Assembly (NCBI GenBank): GCA_963631545.1
Contig: CAVGRN010000004.1
Coordinates: 16,387 to 80,386, forward strand
Direction: 5' to 3'
From: UBA1181 sp963631545
GTDB taxonomy: Bacteria; Bacteroidota; Bacteroidia; Bacteroidales; Paludibacteraceae
DNA: 64,000 nt
Positions within the stretch are counted from its first letter, which is position 1. Each line of letters opens with the position of its first letter. Position numbers and translations under genes: made by a program. This document shows, piece after piece, positions 45,595 through 52,959 of the stretch. A model generated the notes under the pieces. It ran no database searches, had not been told where the DNA came from, and was given only the letters and a program-made list of their open reading frames with translations.

Positions 45595-48063
45595 ATGGTT
45601 TATCCAGACAACTTTGAAGCGAAAACAGGATTTGACAAAATACGCACCCTACTCCACGCACGCACCCTCTCAACTTTGGGCGACGAGTGGATCGACGACA
45701 TTTCCTTCAAAAAAGACTACGATACCATCATCACCGAACTCAACCAAACAAAAGAGTTCACCCATATCATTGCCGACGCAGAAGACTTTCCGCAAGACGC
45801 ATTCTACAACCTAAAAGAACCTTTGCAGAAAATCACCATCGAGGGTATGTTCATCGAAGAACAAGAACTCTTCGACCTCAGGCGGACACTCGACACTATC
45901 GGGAAAATCCAACTCTTCTTCAACGAAAAAGACGAAGAACAATTCTTCTATTTGAAAGATCTGACGAAAGACATTTTCACTTTCCCAGACATCATCCGAA
46001 TGATAGACAAGATATTAGACAAGTTCGGAAGAATCAAAGACGATGCGACGCCCGAGCTGCACAACATACGCCGTGCCATCTTCTCCGCCCAGAGTAATAT
46101 CTCCAAAGCAATATCCGCCGTGCTGCAACAAGCCCGCAGCAACGGGTTCGTAGAACAAGACACCCAGCCAGCCATCCGCGACGGGCGACTCGTCATTCCA
46201 GTACCGCCCACCTTCAAACGGAAAATCAAAGGCATCGTCCACGACGAGTCTGCCACAGGGAAAACCGTCTTCATTGAACCAGAAGCAGCAGTTGAACTCA
46301 ACAACAAGATCCGCGAACTGGAAGCGGAGGAACGGCGTGAAATCATCAAAATTCTCACAAACATCAGCAACGAACTCCGCCCACGCATACCCGAGTTGTT
46401 AGACTCAATGAATTTCCTCGGTCAGATCGATTTCATCCGAGCAAAAGCGTTACTCGCCATTGATACGGAAAGCGCACTGCCAAGAATTGAAAACACCACC
46501 ATAGTCGATTGGAGCATCGCCACCCACCCCATCCTCTACCTAAACCACAAAACCAATGGCAAACGAGTGGAACCTCTCAACATATCGCTCAACCAAGAGC
46601 AACGCATATTGGTGATCTCCGGACCCAACGCAGGAGGTAAGTCCGTCTGCCTCAAAACCGTAGGACTGCTGCAATACATGATGCAGTGCGGACTGCTCGT
46701 GCCAATGCACCCTTCAAGCATTATGGGCATTTTCGAAAACATATTGATTGACATCGGCGACGAGCAATCCATTGAAAACGACCTCAGCACCTACAGCTCG
46801 CACCTCACCAATATGAAGCAGTTCGCCCGCCACTGCAACGAACAGACCATCCTCCTCATCGATGAGTTCGGAAGCGGTACAGAACCCAAAATCGGAGGGG
46901 CAATCGCCGAGGCACTCCTCAACCTCTTCAACCAGAAGCGTTGTTTCGGCGTGGTTACGACCCACTACACCAACCTCAAGAACTTCGCCAAAGAAACTAA
47001 AGGCATCATCAACGGCGCTATGCTCTACGACCGCCACGAAATGAAACCCCTCTTTCAACTGCAAATCGGGAATCCAGGCAGTTCGTTCGCCATTGAAATC
47101 GCACGGAAAATCGGTCTGCCCGAAAGTGTCATCACCGAAGCCATCGAGCACGTAGGGGAAGACTATGTGAATATGGACAAGTACCTGCAAGACATCGTGC
47201 GAGACAAACGCTACTGGGAGGGAAAACGACAAAGCATCCGGCAGAAAGAGAAAAAAATCGAGGAGCTGACAGACAGTTACGAAACGCAGCTGCAAGCCCT
47301 CTCCGCCGAGCGGAAACAAATCATCCGCGAAGCCAAAGAAGAGTCGAAACGCATTCTTGAACAAGCGAACGCCACCATTGAAAACACTATCCGAAAAATC
47401 AAGGAGAGCCAAGCCGACAAGGAAAAAACGAAAGAGGCACGCAACTCGCTGAATAATCTGAAAAACGCCTTAGAAAAAGAAACGGACGAGAGCCATGCCA
47501 TCGACCGTAAAATCGAAAACATCCAAAGGCGAAAGGAACAGCGACATCCCCAAAGTGAAAAGAAAGAGAAAAAAGACGAAAAGGAAACGTGGGTGGTTGG
47601 TCAAACCGTACGCATAAAAGGGCAAACAAGCTGCGGAACGATTTTGGACATCAAAGGGGAAAACGCTACCATCGCCTTCGGATTCATCAAAACAAGCGCC
47701 AAATTGGAGAACTTGGAAACGGTGAGCCAGAACCAACTGAAACGCGAGCAGAACTCCAAAAAAACGAGTTTCCTCTCCAACGAAACGGCAAAAGACATAC
47801 ACCAGAAGAACCTGAAATTCAAACGCGAAATCGATGTGCGCGGTATGCGTGGCGACGAGGCTCTACAAGCCGTTTCCTACTTCATCGACGATGCCATTAT
47901 GCTCAACGTAGACCAAGTGCGCATACTGCACGGAACGGGAACCGGCGTGCTTCGTTCGCTAATCAGGGATTATCTAAGGACAATTCCTGAGGTGGCATCC
48001 GCCGCCGACGAACATGTAGAATTTGGCGGTGCTGGCATCACCGTCGTGAAAATGAAAGAGTAA
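45595..48063 (+). CDS. mutS2: MutS2 family DNA/ribosome-rescue ATPase with Smr domain
   Basis: 822 residues. A MutS-like ATPase core contains the Walker A loop VISGPNAGGKSVCLKTVG, the LLIDEFGSGTEP Walker B segment, and VTTHYTNLKNFA. It lacks the MutS mismatch-recognition domain. A long coiled coil follows (about residues 520-660, rich in Lys/Glu/Arg), then a KOW-like segment (TWVVGQTVRIKGQTSCGTIL) and a C-terminal Smr domain (IDVRGMRGDEALQAVSYFID, VRILHGTGTGVLRS). MutS2 proteins have been tied to suppression of recombination and, more recently, to rescue of collided ribosomes; which applies here cannot be judged. Separated from the giant gene by a terminator. Confidence 0.96.
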   Translation: MVYPDNFEAKTGFDKIRTLLHARTLSTLGDEWIDDISFKKDYDTIITELNQTKEFTHIIADAEDFPQDAFYNLKEPLQKITIEGMFIEEQELFDLRRTLDTIGKIQLFFNEKDEEQFFYLKDLTKDIFTFPDIIRMIDKILDKFGRIKDDATPELHNIRRAIFSAQSNISKAISAVLQQARSNGFVEQDTQPAIRDGRLVIPVPPTFKRKIKGIVHDESATGKTVFIEPEAAVELNNKIRELEAEERREIIKILTNISNELRPRIPELLDSMNFLGQIDFIRAKALLAIDTESALPRIENTTIVDWSIATHPILYLNHKTNGKRVEPLNISLNQEQRILVISGPNAGGKSVCLKTVGLLQYMMQCGLLVPMHPSSIMGIFENILIDIGDEQSIENDLSTYSSHLTNMKQFARHCNEQTILLIDEFGSGTEPKIGGAIAEALLNLFNQKRCFGVVTTHYTNLKNFAKETKGIINGAMLYDRHEMKPLFQLQIGNPGSSFAIEIARKIGLPESVITEAIEHVGEDYVNMDKYLQDIVRDKRYWEGKRQSIRQKEKKIEELTDSYETQLQALSAERKQIIREAKEESKRILEQANATIENTIRKIKESQADKEKTKEARNSLNNLKNALEKETDESHAIDRKIENIQRRKEQRHPQSEKKEKKDEKETWVVGQTVRIKGQTSCGTILDIKGENATIAFGFIKTSAKLENLETVSQNQLKREQNSKKTSFLSNETAKDIHQKNLKFKREIDVRGMRGDEALQAVSYFIDDAIMLNVDQVRILHGTGTGVLRSLIRDYLRTIPEVASAADEHVEFGGAGITVVKMKE

Positions 48064-48102
48064 GATTTAGGAGAAGTTAGCCATATAGCACGGGAAATAA
48101 AC

Positions 48103-48110
48103 TAAATTTG
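48103..48110 (+). promoter_or_regulatory. Putative -7 promoter element of the small outer-membrane protein gene
   Basis: TAAATTTG, exact TAnnTTTG match, 34 bases before the ATG at 48144 and about 40 after the mutS2 stop. Confidence 0.5.
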
Positions 48111-48143
48111 TAGATAATACAAGTGAACAATAAAAATAAAAAA

Positions 48144-48872
48144 ATGAACAAAAACATCTTTTCTAAATTACTGGCATTCATTGCCTGTTTGTTTTTTTCG
48201 GGTGCGACCTTCGCACAAAACGACCGTCCCGTAAGATTCGGGTTCGACCTTGGCCTCGGCTATGCCAACCAATGGGGAGATGCCTACGATGCTTACCATA
48301 AGACGGGTATCTTCAGCTTCTGCTTCGGAGCGGATTTGGACATTCGCGTTTCTGAGAAACAGTTCATCGAGGTGGGCGCCAATTTCAACCGCAAGGGAAC
48401 TAAAATCGAAGGTCACGAATGGGTGAAGGACGGTGGTCCGTGGAAGTTCTACACAGACAAAGACAAAGCGACCGTCAATATGTTCTACTTACAGGTACCT
48501 GTTATGTACGGACTATGTCTCCCTATTGAAAACCACGTCTCTTGGAAATTTATGGTGGGTCCTTACGTTGGAGCAGGGTTGACGGGCGACCGCCGCAATG
48601 AGTACAAGAGCGATGCAGCCAAACTACACAATGAAATAGAAGGTCGCGCCGAAACCGTCAGCACTTTCAACGACGAGCCTGACGACTTCAGTTTCAAACG
48701 CGTGGATGTGGGTGCGAAAATCCAAACCGGCGTTACCGTAGACCGTGTCTCCTATATGGTGGCATACGAACTCGGTTTCTTCAACACACTGCAAGAGAAT
48801 AAAAGCCTCAACTACGACGATTATAAAGCACGCAACAACAGCATTATGGTGATTGTGTCTTTCAGATTCTAA
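48144..48872 (+). CDS. Small outer-membrane beta-barrel protein, porin-like family
   Basis: 242 residues from the ATG at 48144 (a GTG seven codons earlier is weaker). MNKNIFSKLLAFIACLFFSGATFAQ is a signal peptide. The mature part reads as an eight-strand-type barrel (FGFDLGLGYANQWGD, FCFGADLDIRVSEKQFIEVG, LQVPVMYGLCLPI, WKFMVGPYVGAGLTG, YMVAYELGFFNTL, SIMVIVSFRF with a terminal Phe), the pattern of the common Bacteroidetes PorT-like/outer-membrane protein beta-barrel family. Function unknown. Stand-alone unit with a promoter box before and a terminator after. Confidence 0.87.
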   Translation: MNKNIFSKLLAFIACLFFSGATFAQNDRPVRFGFDLGLGYANQWGDAYDAYHKTGIFSFCFGADLDIRVSEKQFIEVGANFNRKGTKIEGHEWVKDGGPWKFYTDKDKATVNMFYLQVPVMYGLCLPIENHVSWKFMVGPYVGAGLTGDRRNEYKSDAAKLHNEIEGRAETVSTFNDEPDDFSFKRVDVGAKIQTGVTVDRVSYMVAYELGFFNTLQENKSLNYDDYKARNNSIMVIVSFRF

Positions 48873-48893
48873 CCAGATTCCCTCCCATTACAA

Positions 48894-48920
48894 AGGATGC
48901 GTCACACGCATCCTTTTTTT
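48894..48920 (+). terminator. Intrinsic terminator after the small barrel gene
   Basis: Perfect 9-bp stem (AGGATGCGT / ACGCATCCT), 3-base loop, then seven Ts; 22 bases beyond the stop. Confidence 0.9.
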
Positions 48921-48930
48921 GACCCATTAA

Positions 48931-48966
48931 TAAAAAAACAGTCCCAAGTTTCACAACTTGGAACTG
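48931..48966 (-). terminator. Intrinsic terminator of the leftward TolC-like gene
   Basis: A 12-position stem (CAGTCCCAAGTT / AACTTGGAACTG, one mismatch) with a 4-base loop; on the minus strand it is followed by TTTTTTTA. It lies 93 bases past the tolC-like stop, back to back with the terminator of the rightward gene. Confidence 0.85.
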
Positions 48967-49058
48967 CTCCGTACAGAATGTACTTAATTATGAAAACAAA
49001 CACTATTATGAAAAAGTTTTCTGTATTATATCGCTGTGAGCATATTCACATTCAATCT

Positions 49059-50384
49059 TTACATTTCAACAGGAAGTCCTTGATAGAGCTTCAATAACAA
49101 AATGTTCAGTATTGCAGTATATTTCGCTTGTATGGTCTGGCTCTGCACATTCAAAAGTGTATTGCGCTCGCTCAACATCTCAAATGGCGTTGCCGCACCT
49201 AAGTCTGACTTTTCCTTCACCAAATCGTAAGTCGTCTGGGCAGACTCCTCATTGCTGAGCGATGCGACGTAACTCGACTGAGCGGATGTCGCATCATTAT
49301 GGACAGACTCTATCAGTTTCTTCAAACTCTCCTCCTTCAACTCCGTCTGAATGGCACTTTCGTAACACTCCAACTTCGCACGTTCCTTTTCCGACTTTCT
49401 ACTTCGATTATCTAAAATAGAATACTTTAAGGATAGCCCGACACTCTCACCGAAATTCTGCTTCATCTGGTCGCCCCAAGCGGGATCCGCACCTGTACTG
49501 TGCGATGTTCCAACACTCGCAGACAAACCAATTGACGGGTAGTAACCTGCTTTCGCCGACTTAACGCCCAACTCAGCCATCTCCTCGTTCATCTTAGCCG
49601 ACCGAATCTCGGGACGGACAGCCAACGCCACCTCGTATGCGGCAGACTTATCTTCCAATGTCCTCAAAATCTGTTCATCAGAGATTTCAGGGAACCCGAC
49701 CTCTATCTCTTCACTTGTTTCAAGCCTCAACAAAAGCGTCAAATCCAATTTTGCTTTCGTCAAATCGTTCTGTGCGACAATCAACTCATATTTCTCTTTC
49801 GTCAATTGCGCTTTGATTTGTGAAAAATCACTCTTCGACATCGAGCCAGCTTCAAACAGCGAGTTACTTCTGTCATACTCTGCCTCTGCCACCTCAAGGG
49901 CATTCGCCTTCATCCGGAGGTTCTCCGTGGCGTAGAGCGTTTGGATGAAATACGCAATCACATTGGCAGCAACATCCTCCTTTACGCTGGCGATAGAAAC
50001 CGAATCAATGCGTTCCTGCAACTCCTGCTTGCGAATATTGTATTTCCGCTTGAATCCGTCAAAAACCGTCCACGAGGCATCAATGCTATACCTACCATTG
50101 TAAGCGGTTTTGTCCTGACCCTCCATCTCCAACCAAGGGTTGTTACTAAGAGAATGGCTTGTGGAGAACGAAAGGCTTGGCTGACGCTGCGCCCTCGCCT
50201 CTTTGGTATTCACGCGATCCTTATCAAGTCCAACCTTTGAAGATTGAACTTCCAAATTATGCTCCATCGCATAATCAAGGCATTTCTGTAAATCCCAATA
50301 CTCCTGTGCATTAGCGGTTGCGGCAGTCATCGACAAACCACAAGCGATCGTCCAAAGGATTTTCTTATACTTCGCAAATTCCAT
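49059..50384 (-). CDS. TolC-family outer-membrane efflux/export channel
   Basis: 441 residues. Signal peptide in MEFAKYKKILWTIACGLSM...TANAQ; the mature part consists of the two internal long-helix repeats of outer-membrane efflux proteins (YWDLQKCLDYAMEHNLEVQ near the start, ALEVAEAEYDRSNSLFEAG, then in the second half AVRPEIRSAKMNEEMAELGV and TYDLVKEKSDLGAATPFEM). Forms the outer-membrane trimer of a tripartite pump or type I secretion system. No membrane-fusion or RND/ABC partner is nearby, so the substrate is unknown. The ATG at 50384 is used: a -7 box (50402-50409) lies between it and a further-upstream in-frame ATG at 50426. Confidence 0.93.
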   Translation of the reverse strand: MEFAKYKKILWTIACGLSMTAATANAQEYWDLQKCLDYAMEHNLEVQSSKVGLDKDRVNTKEARAQRQPSLSFSTSHSLSNNPWLEMEGQDKTAYNGRYSIDASWTVFDGFKRKYNIRKQELQERIDSVSIASVKEDVAANVIAYFIQTLYATENLRMKANALEVAEAEYDRSNSLFEAGSMSKSDFSQIKAQLTKEKYELIVAQNDLTKAKLDLTLLLRLETSEEIEVGFPEISDEQILRTLEDKSAAYEVALAVRPEIRSAKMNEEMAELGVKSAKAGYYPSIGLSASVGTSHSTGADPAWGDQMKQNFGESVGLSLKYSILDNRSRKSEKERAKLECYESAIQTELKEESLKKLIESVHNDATSAQSSYVASLSNEESAQTTYDLVKEKSDLGAATPFEMLSERNTLLNVQSQTIQAKYTAILNILLLKLYQGLPVEM

Positions 50385-50401
50385 TCCTAATGCTTTTTGT
50401 G

Positions 50402-50409
50402 CAAATATA
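50402..50409 (-). promoter_or_regulatory. Putative -7 promoter element of the tolC-like gene
   Basis: On the minus strand TATATTTG, an exact TAnnTTTG match, 18 bases before the chosen start. Confidence 0.55.
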
Positions 50410-50605
50410 AAAGGAACGAACCGCAAGTCATATTTTAATCGACAATTCCAAAAAAATAATCGACAAACCGAAGTTCAGCGTCTTTAAAACAAAGATTCCG
50501 TATCGTTGACTAACGCATTGAATTTTCTTTCAGACAAACCCATTTCGCTTTTTCTACAAGCCGACGGACAAAGCCGAGCACGCCCGACTTCGTCGCTTTC
50601 TAAAA

Positions 50606-51952
50606 TCACCTCGTGAATGTCAGCAAACGGCCTTTGTTGTCCGATTGAATTTTTCCATCGTCATACACAACATTTCCGTTCACGAAAGTCTTTTCGATTT
50701 TAAAGTTCAGCGTTTCACCCTCCATTGGAGACCAACCGCACTTGTAGAGGATGGAATCCTTCGTAACCACATTCGGGCAATCAGGCTGAACAAGCACCAA
50801 ATCCGCAAAATAACCTTTGCGAATGAATCCCCTCTTCTCCACATTGAAGAGTTTTGCAGGGTTGTGGCACATTTTCTCCACCACTTGCTCACGTGTGAAG
50901 TTGCCTTTTTTGGCCAACTCCAACATCATTTGGAGTGAGTGTTGGATGGAAGGGTAGCCAGACGCAGCGTGCAGGCAGTCGCCCTCCTTGTCGCTCAGCA
51001 AATGCGGGGCATGGTCGGTCGCCACCGTGTCGATGATGCCAGCTTCAACCGCCTTTAAGAGGTTTTCACGGCTCTTCTCCTTCTTGATGGAAGGGTTACA
51101 TTTGATTTTTGCGCCAAGACGCTCGTAGTCGCGGTCGTCAAACCAGAGGTAGCCAACGCAAGTTTCTGCGGTGATTTTCTTCTCGTCGATGGGCTTGTTG
51201 TTAAACAGAGCCATCTCCTTTGCGGTGGTGAGGTGCAACACATGCAAGCGGGTGCCGTGCTTCTTCGCCAGATCAATCACACGCGATGTAGCCTTGTAGC
51301 AAGCGTCGGAATTGCGGATTATCTCGTGGTAGGAAATCGGAATTGACTGGTCGCCCAGCTCTTCCTTCACTTTCTTCAGGTTCTCTTGGATGGTCTGCTC
51401 GTCCTCATTGTGGGTTGCGACCAGAATAGGTGCATCTTTGAAGATCTTGTCCAAGACGGAAGGGTCGGTAACCGCCATATTGCCAGTAGATGCACCGACA
51501 AACACTTTGATTCCGCACACCTTGTTTTTGTCTACGTTGACAACCTCATCTATGTTGTCGTTGGTTGCGCCAAGGTAGAACGAGTAGTTGGTGAGGCATT
51601 TTTTCTCCGCCAAAGCGATTTTGTCGTCGATAGCCTTCATCGTGGTAGTCTGCGGAAGCGTGTTAGGCATATCCATAATACTGGTTACGCCGCCAGCCAC
51701 AGCAGCCATTGACTCACTCTCCATATCGCCCTTCTGCGTAAGACCTGGCTCTCTGAAATGCACATGCGTGTCGATTACGCCTGGCAGCAGCCATTTTCCG
51801 TCTGCGTCAATCACCTCACTGTTACTCAGCACATTGTCAGGCACATTGTCGCGGAACACCTTCAATATCTTATCACCCTCAATCAACACAGAACCCTTGA
51901 AAGAGTTCCCCTCGTTGACGATTTTAGCCTTATGAATCAGTATGTTTTTCAT
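50606..51952 (-). CDS. pyrC: Dihydroorotase
   Basis: Converts N-carbamoyl-aspartate to dihydroorotate in pyrimidine synthesis. Amidohydrolase-fold protein of 448 residues: the first zinc ligands are in DTHVHFREPGL near residue 60, followed by GGVTSIMDMPNT, histidine-bearing segments around TRLHVLHLTTAKEM, and the catalytic aspartate in VATDHAPHLL. Sequence style is the class I type. It lies 28 bases downstream of a glycosyltransferase on the same strand, an arrangement I recall from other Bacteroidales. Confidence 0.95.
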   Translation of the reverse strand: MKNILIHKAKIVNEGNSFKGSVLIEGDKILKVFRDNVPDNVLSNSEVIDADGKWLLPGVIDTHVHFREPGLTQKGDMESESMAAVAGGVTSIMDMPNTLPQTTTMKAIDDKIALAEKKCLTNYSFYLGATNDNIDEVVNVDKNKVCGIKVFVGASTGNMAVTDPSVLDKIFKDAPILVATHNEDEQTIQENLKKVKEELGDQSIPISYHEIIRNSDACYKATSRVIDLAKKHGTRLHVLHLTTAKEMALFNNKPIDEKKITAETCVGYLWFDDRDYERLGAKIKCNPSIKKEKSRENLLKAVEAGIIDTVATDHAPHLLSDKEGDCLHAASGYPSIQHSLQMMLELAKKGNFTREQVVEKMCHNPAKLFNVEKRGFIRKGYFADLVLVQPDCPNVVTKDSILYKCGWSPMEGETLNFKIEKTFVNGNVVYDDGKIQSDNKGRLLTFTR

Positions 51953-51980
51953 GACTGTATTTATTTCGGATTGTGAGATT

Positions 51981-52733
51981 TCATTGTTTTTTCTTTTGGG
52001 GATATTTACGGAAGAGGCTCCCCAATTTCAGCCGAATGACGCCAAAGACCGCCTCGCCGAAGATTCCGCCACTCATTTTGGAATTTCCGAGTACTCTGTT
52101 CACGAAGATAATCGGCACTTCCTTGATGGTGAAACCGCATTTGTATGCGGTGTACTTCATCTCGATTTGGAAAGCGTAGCCCTTGAACTTGATTTTGTCG
52201 AGTTCTATGGTTTCCAACACTTCACGGCGGTAGCATTTGAAGCCTGCCGTTGTGTCGGCAATCTTCATACCCGTGATGATGCGCACATAAATAGATGCGA
52301 AATATGACATCAGCACACGCCCCATAGGCCAGTTCACCACGTTCACACCGCTTATATAGCGCGACCCGATAGCCACGTCTGCCCCCTCTTCCGAACAGGC
52401 TTTGTGCAGTTTCAAAAGGTCGTTAGGATTATGGGAGAAATCGGCATCCATCTCGAAGATGTAGTCGTAGCCGTTTTTCAAGCCCCAACGGAAGCCCTCG
52501 ATGTAGGCGGTGCCCAAACCGAGTTTTCCGCTACGCTCAATCAGGTGAAGGCGGTCGGCGAACTCCGTCTGCAAGCGTTTGACGATAGTGGCAGTGCCGT
52601 CGGGCGAGCCATCGTCAATCACTAAGACATGAAAATTCTTAGGTTGGGAGAATACCGCTCTACAGATGTTTTCGATATTCTCTTTCTCATTATATGTTGG
52701 TATGATTACCACACCGTCGTTAGTCGTTTCCAC
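51981..52733 (-). CDS. Polyprenyl-phosphate mannose synthase-like glycosyltransferase (GT2)
   Basis: 250 residues of cytoplasmic GT-A fold without a transmembrane tail, like dolichol-phosphate mannose synthases. Motifs: VIIPTYNEKENIENICRAVF, VIDDGSPDGTATIVK, and DADFSHNPNDLLKLH (DxD metal site plus following HNP), then AIGSRYISG and TTAGFKCYRREVL, all typical. Likely makes a polyprenyl-phosphate-linked sugar used by glycosyltransferases on the outer face of the membrane, for example in protein O-glycosylation or surface glycan assembly. The exact sugar cannot be told. Confidence 0.9.
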   Translation of the reverse strand: METTNDGVVIIPTYNEKENIENICRAVFSQPKNFHVLVIDDGSPDGTATIVKRLQTEFADRLHLIERSGKLGLGTAYIEGFRWGLKNGYDYIFEMDADFSHNPNDLLKLHKACSEEGADVAIGSRYISGVNVVNWPMGRVLMSYFASIYVRIITGMKIADTTAGFKCYRREVLETIELDKIKFKGYAFQIEMKYTAYKCGFTIKEVPIIFVNRVLGNSKMSGGIFGEAVFGVIRLKLGSLFRKYPQKKKQ

Positions 52734-52757
52734 TGTGCTTTTATTTGCGTGTTAATG

Positions 52758-52765
52758 CAAATTTA
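52758..52765 (-). promoter_or_regulatory. Putative -7 promoter element of the glycosyltransferase-pyrC pair
   Basis: On the minus strand TAAATTTG, exact TAnnTTTG match, 25 bases before the start at 52733. Confidence 0.55.
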
Positions 52766-52905
52766 GAAAATGCAAATGACTTTTCCGCAGAAAAGTCTAT
52801 GGCAAAAATTGATTTAGGTCAGAAAAATTTTCAGGCATTCATTTTCCCATAGGTTTCTATCCTCAATAAGTTTCAAATTCAATTAACAAACCCGAATCAT
52901 CAACC

Positions 52906-52938
52906 AAAAAGGACGAAGCCCAATCAGCCCCGTCCTTT
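52906..52938 (-). terminator. Intrinsic terminator after the mannanase gene
   Basis: On the minus strand AAAGGACG and CGTCCTTT form an 8-bp stem with a partly paired GC-rich interior, followed by TTTTTGG. It is 22 bases past the stop. Confidence 0.8.
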
Positions 52939-52959
52939 CCTTTTATCGCTATAAATGAA

